From assembly GCA_963848085.1 (NCBI GenBank), contig CAWKCE010000003.1:1178001-1242000 (forward strand): a DNA stretch of 64,000 nucleotides, given 5' to 3'. The notes below the pieces were generated by a model. The model was given only the letters and a program-made list of their open reading frames with translations, was not told the origin of the DNA and did not search any database. Position numbers and translations under genes: made by a program. Positions 55,330 through 63,569 of the stretch are shown piece by piece. Position 1 is the first letter of the stretch, and every line of letters begins with the position of its first letter. The stretch is from CAWKCE01 sp032127035. GTDB taxonomy: Bacteria > Actinomycetota > Actinomycetes > JAHEKZ01.

Positions 55330-55375
55330 GGCTAGGGTGCGCCGGGTCACGAAATGGTCACGAGGAGGTCCACGG
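55330..55375 (+). promoter_or_regulatory. Duplicated leader with tandem GGTCACGA sites, copy 1
   Basis: TTGACT (55308-55313), 19 bp, TAGGGT (55333-55338), then GGTCACGA at 55345-55352 and 55356-55363 with an 11-nt period, and GAGGAGG at 55362-55368 before GTG 55376. The stretch is almost identical to the leader of the second CAP gene. The tandem GTCAC pair resembles operators of MtrA-type regulators, by memory only. Confidence 0.6.
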
Positions 55376-55894
55376 GTGGGTTCGCGAGCTGGGCGACCGG
55401 GCATGACGCTGCCACAACGATGGCTGGCGGGGTGCCTCGTGTCGGCGGTCGGCCTCGCGGGCGCGGTCGTGGTGCCAGTCGCCCAGGGGCCTGGTGCTGG
55501 GCCCCTGGCGGCACAGAAGGCCGCCGCGGCCAGCGCTCCTGCCGCAGCTCGACTGGTGCGCAAGATCAACGCAGCACGCTCGGCCAAGGGTCTGCGCAAG
55601 CTCCGCGTCGCCGACGACCTGGCGGCGGCGGCCGCCGACCGCGCCCGGATCATGGCCGGCGACGGTGCGGCGTCGCACACCCCCGACCTCGGGTCCACGC
55701 TGTGCTGCTGGAGCTGGCTCGGGGAGAACGTCGGCGAAGCCCAGTCGGTCCGCCAGGCCCACCGGATGTTCATGCGGTCAGCCCCGCACCGGGTCAACGT
55801 GTTGTCGACGAAGGCGCGCCAGGTCGGCGTCGCCGTGGTGGTGCGCGATGGCAGCCTGTGGGTGGTCGAGGTGTTCCGCCACCCGGCTCGGTGA
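55376..55894 (+). CDS. Secreted CAP-domain (SCP/PR-1-like) protein 1
   Basis: 172 residues from GTG 55376. A signal peptide (about 1-50, WLAGCLVSAVGLAGAVVVPVA) leads to a CAP domain: RLVRKINAARSAKGLRKLRV, AASHTPDL (His), CCWSWLGENVG (Glu, Cys pair), HRMFMRSAPHRVNVL and VGVAVVVRDGSLWVVEVF. The His/Glu cavity is intact. Bacterial CAP proteins are linked to cell-wall, sporulation or lipid-binding functions; the role here is unknown. Paralog of the next gene. Confidence 0.9.
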   Translation: MGSRAGRPGMTLPQRWLAGCLVSAVGLAGAVVVPVAQGPGAGPLAAQKAAAASAPAAARLVRKINAARSAKGLRKLRVADDLAAAAADRARIMAGDGAASHTPDLGSTLCCWSWLGENVGEAQSVRQAHRMFMRSAPHRVNVLSTKARQVGVAVVVRDGSLWVVEVFRHPAR

Positions 55895-56006
55895 GCACGC
55901 CTCCTTCGGTGTGCTCCCGGTCCAGAAGTCGCCGGATTTCGCCCTGAATCCGACATAACGGCCAACACGCGCGACACGCCCTCGTTGCGGCGCTGGGCCC
56001 GGTTGC

Positions 56007-56052
56007 GGCTAGGGTTCGCCGGGTCACGAAATGGTCACGAGGAGGTCAACGG
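56007..56052 (+). promoter_or_regulatory. Duplicated leader with tandem GGTCACGA sites, copy 2
   Basis: TAGGGT (56010-56015), GGTCACGA at 56022-56029 and 56033-56040, GAGGAGG at 56039-56045, GTG 56053. A TTGCGG (55985-55990) lies 19 bp upstream of the -10. It differs from copy 1 at only about two positions from the -10 through the ribosome site. Confidence 0.6.
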
Positions 56053-56823
56053 GTGGGTTCGCGCGCACGCCAGCCAGGCACGACGCTGCGACGACGCCGG
56101 CTGGCCGCGGGCCTGGTGGTGACCGCCGCACTCGCGATGGCAGTCGTGGTCCCGTCGGTGGATGGACCCTCGACCGGGCCGTTGTCGGCCCCGCCGGCGG
56201 CGGCGTCGGACGCCGCCGCACGACTGGTGGGCATGATCAACTCCGCCCGCTCCGCGAACGGGCTGTCGTCGTTGTCGGTCGCGAGCGACCTGACGTCGGC
56301 AGCGGCCGCCCGAGCGCGCATCATGGCCGCCAACGGGGCGTTGTCCCACACCCCGAACCTGGGGGACTCCCTGTGCTGCTGGAACTGGATCGGAGAGAAC
56401 GTCGGGTACGCCTACTCGGCTGGCCAGGCTCACCAGCTGTTCATGGACTCCGCCCCGCACCGGGCGAACGTGCTGTCCAGTAGCGCCGACCAGGTAGGTG
56501 TCGCCGTCGTCGTGCGTAACGGGACGCTCTGGGTTGCCGAGGTCTTCCGCGGTCAAGCGGGTGACCCAGCCCGCACCGCGGCTGCGAACCAGGGCTCCCG
56601 GTCGGAAGACCGCAGCACCCCGGCCGGCGTCTCCAGCTCCAGTGCCCCGACGACGACGACCGGTGGGGCTGTCAACGCGCAGCGTTCGCCGCGCCAGATC
56701 CTGCAGAACCGGCTGCACACGATGCGTCAGAACCTGCGCGCTGTCGTCGAGCAGAACGGCCGATTCGACCCGCTGCGCGCCGCAGTGCGCTACGCGGAAA
56801 CCCTGGAGCGCGTCACCCGCTGA
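56053..56823 (+). CDS. Secreted CAP-domain protein 2 with C-terminal extension
   Basis: 256 residues from GTG 56053. The signal peptide and CAP domain are like copy 1 (RLVGMINSARSANGLSSLSV, ALSHTPNL, CCWNWIGENVG, HQLFMDSAPHRANVL, VGVAVVVRNGTLWVAEVF). An extra ~80 residues follow: a Ser/Thr/Pro linker, then RQILQNRLHTMRQNLRAVVEQ, a helical tail that could bind the cell wall or a partner. The gene overlaps the end of the convergent kamA by 11 nt. Confidence 0.9.
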   Translation: MGSRARQPGTTLRRRRLAAGLVVTAALAMAVVVPSVDGPSTGPLSAPPAAASDAAARLVGMINSARSANGLSSLSVASDLTSAAAARARIMAANGALSHTPNLGDSLCCWNWIGENVGYAYSAGQAHQLFMDSAPHRANVLSSSADQVGVAVVVRNGTLWVAEVFRGQAGDPARTAAANQGSRSEDRSTPAGVSSSSAPTTTTGGAVNAQRSPRQILQNRLHTMRQNLRAVVEQNGRFDPLRAAVRYAETLERVTR

Positions 56824-58276
56824 CGAGCGCCGCCGACGAGGCCCGGGACGCAGCTGCCGCCGCGCTGTCGGCCTCCGGGATCTCGCCCGGGTGGTAGCCC
56901 TGGCCCCGCCACCAGTCCTGCCCCTCCGGGGGAAGCGCGTGGATCGGGTCGTAGTACACGTAGTTGCGCCGCGTTGCCTCTGGGTCGTCCATCTCGATCC
57001 CGGTGCGGTAGTTCTTCGACCAGTACGACATCCCCAGGATGTGGTCGTACTCGTCGACCTGGTCCACCCAGCGCTTGCCGACGAACGGCACGTCGCAGGT
57101 GACCCGTGGGGTGGCGAACCCCGGCAGGTATCCCATGATCCCGTGCTGCAGCTGCTGGGCGTGCGCCAGCGACACCCGCCAGTGCTCGCTGAACGGGATC
57201 ATGTCCATCATGTAGAAGTAGTAGGGCGTGATCTGGGCGCCGTCGAGCAGGGCGAAGCACAGATCCAGCAGGCGGTCGACGGAGTCGTTGACCCCGCCCA
57301 TGAGGACACCCTGGTTGCGCACGTCTCTGACCCCCGCCTCGAGCATGGCGTGGGACGCACGGGCGACTGAGGGCGTGACGGAGTTGGCGTGGTTCACGTG
57401 GGTGTGAACCGCCAGGCCGATGCCGCGGTGACGAGCCTTGCTGGCCAGCCGCTCCATCCCGGCGCGGACGTCGTCGGCGAACCAGTGCTGGGGCAGCCCC
57501 ATGAGGGCCTTGGTGGCCAGCCGGACGTCACGGACGTTCTCCACATCGAGGATCTGGTCGACGTAGCGCTCGAGGTTCTTCCACGGCATGTTGGCGACGT
57601 CGCCCCCGGACACGACCACGTCGCGGACGCTGGGGGTGGCTCGGAGATAGTCCAGATGGGCTTGCAGCCGGTCAACCGGTTTCAGGTCGAACTTCAGCTT
57701 GGTGACCGTCGGCGTGGAGTTGCCCACGAGGTCCATGCGCGTGCAGTGCCCGCAGTACTGCGGGCAGGTGGACAGCACCTCGGCCAGCACCTTGGTGGGG
57801 TAGCGGTGCGTCAGCCCCTCGGCCTTCCACATGTCGTGCTCGTGGAGGCTGTCGCGCGAGGAGTAGGGGTGCGAGGGCCAGTCGGTCCGCCGGTCGCTGA
57901 AGACCGGAAGCATGTAGAGCCGGACCGGGTCGGAGAAGAAGGCGTCGGTGAACTCCGCCGGTGAGGGCGCGCCCTCGTCGTGGGAGTCGGGGACCATCGT
58001 GTTGAGCATCTGCGGCGGCAGCAGCATCGACATCGTCGCCCGCTCCGCCTGGTCACGCGCCAGGTCGGCGTAGAAGCGCTCCTCCAGGAGGTCGCCCATC
58101 ACCGCCCGCAGCTGCTTGACGTTCTTCACGCAGTGCGCCCGCTGCCACTGGGCGGAGTCCCAGTCCTCGGAGGTGACGCCGCTCCACGCGGGGAAGCGGG
58201 TCCAGTCCGGCTCGCGGAGCGGCTTCTGCTGGTAGTCGTACGGCTGCGGCAGCACGTGCGTACCTGGCGGGGTCAT
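56813..58276 (-). CDS. kamA: Lysine 2,3-aminomutase-like radical SAM protein, divergent KamA
   Basis: 487 residues from ATG 58276, with GGGAAGGG upstream. Radical SAM cluster CPQYCGHC is at Cys171/175/178. Lysine-binding Asp residues of KamA correspond to Asp358 (MMDMIPF) and Asp395 (CDVPFVGK), with the family's 37-residue spacing. The PLP Lys is Lys401, but the usual PGGGGK motif reads PFVGK, one residue shorter. HTHVNHANSVTP and NQGVLMGGVNDS are conserved. The expected reaction is L-lysine to beta-lysine, the first step of the pathway whose other genes diverge from it. Longer than Clostridium enzymes (about 416). Confidence 0.82.
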   Translation of the reverse strand: MTPPGTHVLPQPYDYQQKPLREPDWTRFPAWSGVTSEDWDSAQWQRAHCVKNVKQLRAVMGDLLEERFYADLARDQAERATMSMLLPPQMLNTMVPDSHDEGAPSPAEFTDAFFSDPVRLYMLPVFSDRRTDWPSHPYSSRDSLHEHDMWKAEGLTHRYPTKVLAEVLSTCPQYCGHCTRMDLVGNSTPTVTKLKFDLKPVDRLQAHLDYLRATPSVRDVVVSGGDVANMPWKNLERYVDQILDVENVRDVRLATKALMGLPQHWFADDVRAGMERLASKARHRGIGLAVHTHVNHANSVTPSVARASHAMLEAGVRDVRNQGVLMGGVNDSVDRLLDLCFALLDGAQITPYYFYMMDMIPFSEHWRVSLAHAQQLQHGIMGYLPGFATPRVTCDVPFVGKRWVDQVDEYDHILGMSYWSKNYRTGIEMDDPEATRRNYVYYDPIHALPPEGQDWWRGQGYHPGEIPEADSAAAAASRASSAALVSG

Positions 58277-58329
58277 GGCCAGCCCTTCCCGGCGGACGAC
58301 GGGCAGGGAACACCCCAGGCCCTGAGCCA

Positions 58330-58359
58330 AGCGTACGGCGCATCTTCCCGTGTAGGCAA
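58330..58359 (-). promoter_or_regulatory. Predicted kamA promoter (TTGCCT - 18 bp - TACGCT)
   Basis: On the minus strand TTGCCT at 58354-58359 and TACGCT at 58330-58335 are 18 bp apart, giving a leader of about 45 nt to ATG 58276. The 160-bp kamA/kdd gap would therefore hold divergent promoters. Confidence 0.45.
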
Positions 58360-58436
58360 CGACCGACCGGATGATCTCCCGACGAGTGTCGCCAGGTGCC
58401 TGGCCGCGTCCTGCCCGGACCTGCGAGGATCGTCCG

Positions 58437-59552
58437 GTGAGCCCATCGTCTGCCGTTCCCTCGCCCGACCCGACGCCCGCCCCACCCGGCCGCCACCCCT
58501 CGTCACCGGTCGGACTGCATCGGGTCATCGAGCCGTCCGGAGTGCTGCCCCAGGCGGCCTACCGGCTCGACGCGTCGCCCCGGCTGTGGCCGGACGAGGT
58601 GCGGGTCCGGGTGGAGCGCCTCAACCTCGACGCCGCATCGTTCCGGCAGCTGTTCGACAAGCACCACGGAGACGGCGGTCGCATCCGCGCCGAGGTTGCC
58701 GAGATCGTGGGCTCGCGGGGCAAGATGCACAACCCGGTCACCGGCTCCGGCGGCATGCTGGTGGGGGTCGTGGAGGAGGTCGGGGCGCAGTCGCACCTCG
58801 GACTGGCCGTCGGTGACCACATCGCGACGCTGGTGTCCCTGACGCTGACCCCGCTCGCGCTCGACGACATCAGCGGCTGGGATGGACTGAGCGAGCAGGT
58901 GCCGTGCGACGGCCACGCCATCTTGTTTGGGCGGTCGATCGCCGCCCACCTGCCCGACGACCTGCCGCGACCCCTGGCGCTGGCGGTGATGGATGTCTGC
59001 GGCGCCCCCGCGCTCACCGCGCGCGTCGTCAGGCAGTACGTCGACCGAGGGCACCCGCCGACTGTGGCGGTGCTCGGCGGCGCCGGGAAGTCTGGGTCGC
59101 TCGCGCTGGCGGCCTCCCGCCGGGCCGGCGCCCGGCAGACGGTGGGCGTCGTACCGACCGAAGCCGAGGCCGACCGGCTGCGTGCCGAGAACCTGTGCGA
59201 CACCGTCACGCTGGCCGATGCCCGAGACCCGGTCCAGCTGTCCGACGCGATCATCGAAGCCCTGGGCGCGGCCGCGGACATCACCGTCGTCTGCGTGGAC
59301 GTGCCGGGCTGCGAGCACGGGGCAATTCTGGGCACCGCGGACGGCGGCACGGTCATCTTCTTTTCGATGGCCACCTCGTTCCCGACAGCCGCCCTGGGCG
59401 CCGAAGGCCTCGCGGCCGACGTCACCATGCTGGTCGGCAACGGCTACGCCCCCGGCCACGCCGACTTCGCACTGGACGTGCTGCGCCAGGAGCCAGGCGT
59501 GCGGCGGCTGTTCGAGTCGCGGCTGGACGACTCTCCGTCCAAGCGGTCGTGA
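58437..59552 (+). CDS. kdd: L-erythro-3,5-diaminohexanoate dehydrogenase Kdd
   Basis: 371 residues from GTG 58437. After a Pro-rich ~28-residue start, the sequence follows Kdd: GLHRVIEPSGVLPQAAYRLD, EIVGSRGKMHNPVTGSGGML, VLGGAGKSGSLALAASRRAG (nucleotide loop), VVCVDVPGCEHGAIL and FFSMATSFPTAALGAEGLAADVTMLVGNGYAPGHADFAL. It oxidatively deaminates 3,5-diaminohexanoate to 3-keto-5-aminohexanoate with NAD(P). First gene of the five-gene operon; the stop overlaps the amidohydrolase GTG. Confidence 0.92.
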   Translation: MSPSSAVPSPDPTPAPPGRHPSSPVGLHRVIEPSGVLPQAAYRLDASPRLWPDEVRVRVERLNLDAASFRQLFDKHHGDGGRIRAEVAEIVGSRGKMHNPVTGSGGMLVGVVEEVGAQSHLGLAVGDHIATLVSLTLTPLALDDISGWDGLSEQVPCDGHAILFGRSIAAHLPDDLPRPLALAVMDVCGAPALTARVVRQYVDRGHPPTVAVLGGAGKSGSLALAASRRAGARQTVGVVPTEAEADRLRAENLCDTVTLADARDPVQLSDAIIEALGAAADITVVCVDVPGCEHGAILGTADGGTVIFFSMATSFPTAALGAEGLAADVTMLVGNGYAPGHADFALDVLRQEPGVRRLFESRLDDSPSKRS

Positions 59553-61174
59553 CCACCACCCTCCTGCTCGGGGGCCGCGTGTACTCCCCGGTCGACCCGT
59601 TTGCGACGGCACTGCTCGTCGAAGACGACACAGTCGCCTGGGTCGGGCAGGACGGCGCCGCCTCTGCCCATCGGGACGTCGCCGACGTGGTCGTGCAGCT
59701 GGACGGAGCGTTCGTCACTCCCGCCTTCGTCGACGCCCATGTCCACCTGACGTCCACCGGGCTGTCCCTGACGGGCCTGGACCTGACCGGGTCGCGGTCG
59801 CTTCGGGAGGCACTCGACTCGTTGGAGCGGTACGCCCGGTCGCGGCGGGGAGCACCGGTCCTCGGCCACGGCTGGGACGAGACGAACTGGCCCGAGCACC
59901 GCCCGCCGACTCGTCTGGAGCTCGACCGCGCGGCGTACGGGGGATCGGTGTACCTCTCCCGGATCGATGTGCACTCCTGCGTGGTGTCGTCGGCGCTGCT
60001 CGCAGCGGCGCCGGCGGCGGCCGAAGCTCCCGGATACGACGCCGATGGCTGGCTCCGGCAGGACGCGCACCACATCGTGCGTGGGATCGCCCACGCGGCC
60101 CTGACCGGCGCCCAGCTCGACGCGGCGCGCCGGGCCGCGCTCGGCCACGCGGCGTCGCTCGGAATCGCCAGCGTTCACGAGAACGGTGGCCCGGACATCA
60201 ACGGGCCGGAGGACTTCCGGGCCGCCCTGGAGCTCGGGGCCAGTGGGACGGGGCCGGAGGTGGTGGGGCTGTGGGGCGAGCTGGGCGGCGTGGAGCGGGC
60301 ACGCGACCTGGGCGCCGCGGGCGCCGCTGGGGACCTGTTCGCCGACGGCGCGATCGGCTCCCGGACGGCCTACCTGCGCACCGTCTACGCCGACTCCGAC
60401 ACCAGGGGTGCCGGCTACCTCGACGCGCAGCAGATCCAGGACCACGTGGTCGCCTGCACCCGGGCCGGCCTCCAGGCCGGGTTCCACGTCATCGGCGACG
60501 CCGCCACTGACGAGGTGGTTGGGGGCTTCATGGCCGCCGCCAGAACCCTCGGCGCCAGCGCCATCCGCAGCGCGCGGCACCGGCTCGAACACCTGGAGAT
60601 GCCGGACGCCGATGCGATCACCCGGCTGGGCGCGCTCGGTGTGGTCGCCAGCGTCCAGCCGCAGTTCGACGCACTGTGGGGCGGGTCGGCGGCGATGTAC
60701 GCCGAGCGGCTCGGTGTGAGCCGAGCAGTCACGCTGAACCCCTGGGCGACAATGGTCGACGCCGGCCTCGTCCTGGCGCTGGGTAGCGACGCTCCCGTCA
60801 CTGCGATGGGACCCTGGCAGACCGTTCGGGCCGCCACCGCCCACCACGTCCCCGAGCAGCGGCTGTCGGCCCGCTCCGCGTTCACCGCGCACACCCGGGG
60901 CGGGCGCCGAGCCGCCCGCCAGGACGACCAAGGAACGTTGGCACCGGGAGCCCCGGCCAGCTATGCCGTCTGGGAGACCGGCGACCTGGTGGTGCAGACC
61001 CCAGACACCCGCGTCGCGACGTGGTCCACCGACCCCCGCTCCGGCGTTCCCGGGTTGCCCGACCTCTCGCCCGGGCAACCGCTTCCAGCCTGCCTACGCA
61101 CCGTGGTGCGCGGGCGGACGGTGCACAGCCTGGCAGGATCACTGGACCACACCGTCGAAGGAGGTACTCGGTGA
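59549..61174 (+). CDS. YtcJ-like amidohydrolase embedded in the lysine operon
   Basis: 541 residues from GTG 59549, of the YtcJ/LAF3 amidohydrolase branch: LLGGRVYSPVDPFATALLVEDDTVAWVG, AFVDAHVHLTSTGLSLTGLDL (metal HxH), GHGWDETNWPEHRPPTR, DLFADGAIGSRTAYL, GFHVIGDAATDE, RHRLEHLEM and LALGSDAPVTAMGPW. The metal residues are present. The substrate is unknown; members hydrolyse N-acyl or cyclic amides. It is coupled on both sides by GTGA overlaps, so it probably acts in the same pathway, perhaps opening a lactam or deacylating an intermediate. Not part of the known Clostridium set. Confidence 0.88.
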   Translation: MTTTLLLGGRVYSPVDPFATALLVEDDTVAWVGQDGAASAHRDVADVVVQLDGAFVTPAFVDAHVHLTSTGLSLTGLDLTGSRSLREALDSLERYARSRRGAPVLGHGWDETNWPEHRPPTRLELDRAAYGGSVYLSRIDVHSCVVSSALLAAAPAAAEAPGYDADGWLRQDAHHIVRGIAHAALTGAQLDAARRAALGHAASLGIASVHENGGPDINGPEDFRAALELGASGTGPEVVGLWGELGGVERARDLGAAGAAGDLFADGAIGSRTAYLRTVYADSDTRGAGYLDAQQIQDHVVACTRAGLQAGFHVIGDAATDEVVGGFMAAARTLGASAIRSARHRLEHLEMPDADAITRLGALGVVASVQPQFDALWGGSAAMYAERLGVSRAVTLNPWATMVDAGLVLALGSDAPVTAMGPWQTVRAATAHHVPEQRLSARSAFTAHTRGGRRAARQDDQGTLAPGAPASYAVWETGDLVVQTPDTRVATWSTDPRSGVPGLPDLSPGQPLPACLRTVVRGRTVHSLAGSLDHTVEGGTR

Positions 61175-62781
61175 GTCGACGCCCCCCGTCGAAGCTTCAC
61201 CTCGACCCGGTCGTGGTGCGCAAGGCCCGCAGCCTGGCCCGCAAGGCCGGGCGACCGATCGTGCGGCTGGCCACGACGCACACCACGGTCTCCGTCGAGC
61301 GCTCGGTCCTGCGGCTCGCCGGGCTGCCCGGTGCCGACCCGGACGGCGAGCCGTGGGTCAACCATCTCGTCGACGCGGTGCGCGATCAGGTGGGCCTGGA
61401 GCACGGCGTCGCCGCCCCGGTGTGGGACGCACTGCTGTCCGGTGACCACGCCGACCTCACCGCGCTCGCCCAGAAGGCCGCGTCCGGCAGCGCCGACTTC
61501 CGTCTGCCGACCGGCCGGGACGCCGACCGCGCACGCCGGGCGGCTCGCAAGGCGGTGGGCCGGGGCATCGCCCAGATCGATCGACGGCGAAAAGAGCGGG
61601 AGAAGCTGATCGGCCGCCTGGGCGACCCGCCGAAGCCGTGGATCTACCTGATCGTGGCCACCGGCGACATCTACGAGGACATCCCGCAGGCGCAGGCGGC
61701 GGCCCGAGAGGGCGCCGACGTGGTTGCGGTCATCCGCTCCACCGGGCAGTCCTTGATCGACTTCGTCCCCGAGGGCGCGACTCGCGAGGGCTTCGCCGGG
61801 ACCTACGCCACGCAGGAGAACTTCCGCCTCATGCGCGCCGCTCTCGACGAGGTGTCGCTGGAGCTCGGCCGCTACGTCCGACTGACCAACTACGCCTCCG
61901 GGCTGTGCATGCCGGAGATCGCCACCCTGGCCGGCCTGGAGCGGCTGGACATGATGCTCAACGACTCGATGTACGGAATCCTGTTCCGCGACATCAACCC
62001 GATCCGGACGTTCGTGGACCAGCGGTTCAGCCGGCAGATCCACGGCCGCGCTGGGATCATCATCAACACCGGCGAAGACAACTACCTGACCACTGCGGAT
62101 GCGGTCGAGGCAGCGCACACCGTCACGGTGAGCCAGCTGATGAACGAGTTCTTCGCCAAGGAGGCAGGCCTGCCGGACTCGCAGATTGGCCTGGGCCATG
62201 CTTTCGAGATCAACCCCGAGGTCCCCGACAGCTTCCGGCTCGAGCTCGCCCACGCCCTGCTCGCCCGAGAGCTGTTCCCCGACGCGCCGTTGAAGTGGAT
62301 GCCGCCCACCAAACACATGACCGGCGACGTCTTCCGCGGCTACCTGCTCAACGGCTTCTTCAACCTGGTCGGGGGCCTGACCCAACAGAGCATCTTGCTG
62401 GTCGGCATGCTCACCGAAGCCGTGCACACCCCGTGGTTGTCCGACCGGGACCTCGCCCTGCAGAACGTGCGGTACGTCTTCAACGCAGCCGGTGACATGG
62501 CCGAGGACTTCCACCCCGCCCCAGACGGCATAGTCGTCCAACGTGCCCACCAGGTCCTCGGCGAGGCGGTGGACCTGCTCGAACGAATTGTCGACGACGG
62601 CATGCTCAACGCGATCGGCGACGGGACGTTTGGCCTGATGAAGCGTCCGGCCGACGCCGGCCGCGGCCTTGATGGCGTGGTCTCCCACGGTGGGAGCTAC
62701 TACAACCCGGCCTCGGAGATCCTCGCCGAGGGGCTCGCGGCCGGAGATGCCAGCGCCCCGGCCAGTAGCGGCGCCCGATGA
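61171..62781 (+). CDS. kamD: Lysine 5,6-aminomutase alpha subunit KamD
   Basis: 536 residues from GTG 61171, with GAAGGAGG 6 nt upstream. The barrel that holds PLP and adenosylcobalamin is recognisable: WIYLIVATGDIYEDIPQAQAAAREGADVVAVIRSTGQSLIDFVPEGATREGFAGTYATQENFRLMR, ASGLCMPEIATLAGLERLDMMLNDSMYGILFRDIN, FEINPEVPDSFRLE and KWMPPTKHMTGDVFRG. With KamE it converts beta-lysine to 3,5-diaminohexanoate. Its stop overlaps kamE by 4 nt. Confidence 0.95.
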   Translation: MSRRPPSKLHLDPVVVRKARSLARKAGRPIVRLATTHTTVSVERSVLRLAGLPGADPDGEPWVNHLVDAVRDQVGLEHGVAAPVWDALLSGDHADLTALAQKAASGSADFRLPTGRDADRARRAARKAVGRGIAQIDRRRKEREKLIGRLGDPPKPWIYLIVATGDIYEDIPQAQAAAREGADVVAVIRSTGQSLIDFVPEGATREGFAGTYATQENFRLMRAALDEVSLELGRYVRLTNYASGLCMPEIATLAGLERLDMMLNDSMYGILFRDINPIRTFVDQRFSRQIHGRAGIIINTGEDNYLTTADAVEAAHTVTVSQLMNEFFAKEAGLPDSQIGLGHAFEINPEVPDSFRLELAHALLARELFPDAPLKWMPPTKHMTGDVFRGYLLNGFFNLVGGLTQQSILLVGMLTEAVHTPWLSDRDLALQNVRYVFNAAGDMAEDFHPAPDGIVVQRAHQVLGEAVDLLERIVDDGMLNAIGDGTFGLMKRPADAGRGLDGVVSHGGSYYNPASEILAEGLAAGDASAPASSGAR

Positions 62782-63569
62782 GCGCCAAGAAACCGCACGT
62801 CGTCCGGCCCTACGGCGATGCCACCGGAGACGGCATGGTCCAGGTGTCGTTCACACTCCCGGTTCCGCAGGACAAGCGGGCAGAGGGCGCGGCGCTGCAG
62901 CTGGCCCAGAAGATGGGGATGGACCCGGCGCTCGTCGTGCACGCCAAGGCGATGGGGCCGGACTTCACCTTCTTCGTCGTCTACGGCCGGGTGAGCCACC
63001 TCGTCGATCTCGACGCGGTCACCGTCGTCGAGCGGGAGTTCACCCTGCTCTCGCCGAAAGAGGTCACCGCCCAGATCAAGTCGAGGCTGCACCGTCCGCT
63101 GGTGGTCGTTGGTGCCTGCATCGGCACCGACGCCCACACCGTGGGCATCGACGCGATCCTCAACATCAAGGGCTGGGCGGGGGAGAAGGGGCTGGAGGCC
63201 TACGGGGAGATGACCGTGCACAACCTCGGCGCGCAGGTTGCGGTTCCCGACCTGGTCGCGCGAGCGCGCGAGCTCGGGGCCGACGCGGTTCTGGTCTCCC
63301 AGGTGGTCACCCAGCGGGACGCCCACGTGCAGAACGTGACCGAGATGTCGGCAGCGTTCCGCGAGGCTTATCCCGCGGACACACGACCTGTCCTGATCGT
63401 GGGCGGACCCCGCTTTGACGAGACGTGGACCGACCGGCTCGGTGTGGACCGCATCTTCGTGAAGGGGACAACGCCAGCGGAGGTGGCGAGCTACCTGGTC
63501 CACCGGCTCTGTCCCGATCCGTCGCCCCCCCAGCCGGCCCGCCGCACCCGAAAGAAGGCGACCACGTGA
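62778..63569 (+). CDS. kamE: Lysine 5,6-aminomutase beta subunit KamE
   Basis: 263 residues with the B12 motif GTDAHTVGID: His120 is the cobalt ligand. Lys131 is the PLP lysine; the 11-residue His-Lys spacing matches that of the clostridial beta subunit. MTVHNLGAQVAVPDLVARARELGADAVLVSQVVTQRDAHVQNV continues the Rossmann domain. A short basic tail (RRTRKKA) is unusual. Overlaps kal by 4 nt. Confidence 0.95.
   Translation: MSAKKPHVVRPYGDATGDGMVQVSFTLPVPQDKRAEGAALQLAQKMGMDPALVVHAKAMGPDFTFFVVYGRVSHLVDLDAVTVVEREFTLLSPKEVTAQIKSRLHRPLVVVGACIGTDAHTVGIDAILNIKGWAGEKGLEAYGEMTVHNLGAQVAVPDLVARARELGADAVLVSQVVTQRDAHVQNVTEMSAAFREAYPADTRPVLIVGGPRFDETWTDRLGVDRIFVKGTTPAEVASYLVHRLCPDPSPPQPARRTRKKATT

Noticed and set aside
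54828..56813. CAP genes as part of the lysine pathway
   Set aside because: Secreted CAP-domain proteins have their own promoters and a cell-surface type; adjacency to kamA (overlapping ends, convergent) gives no functional support.
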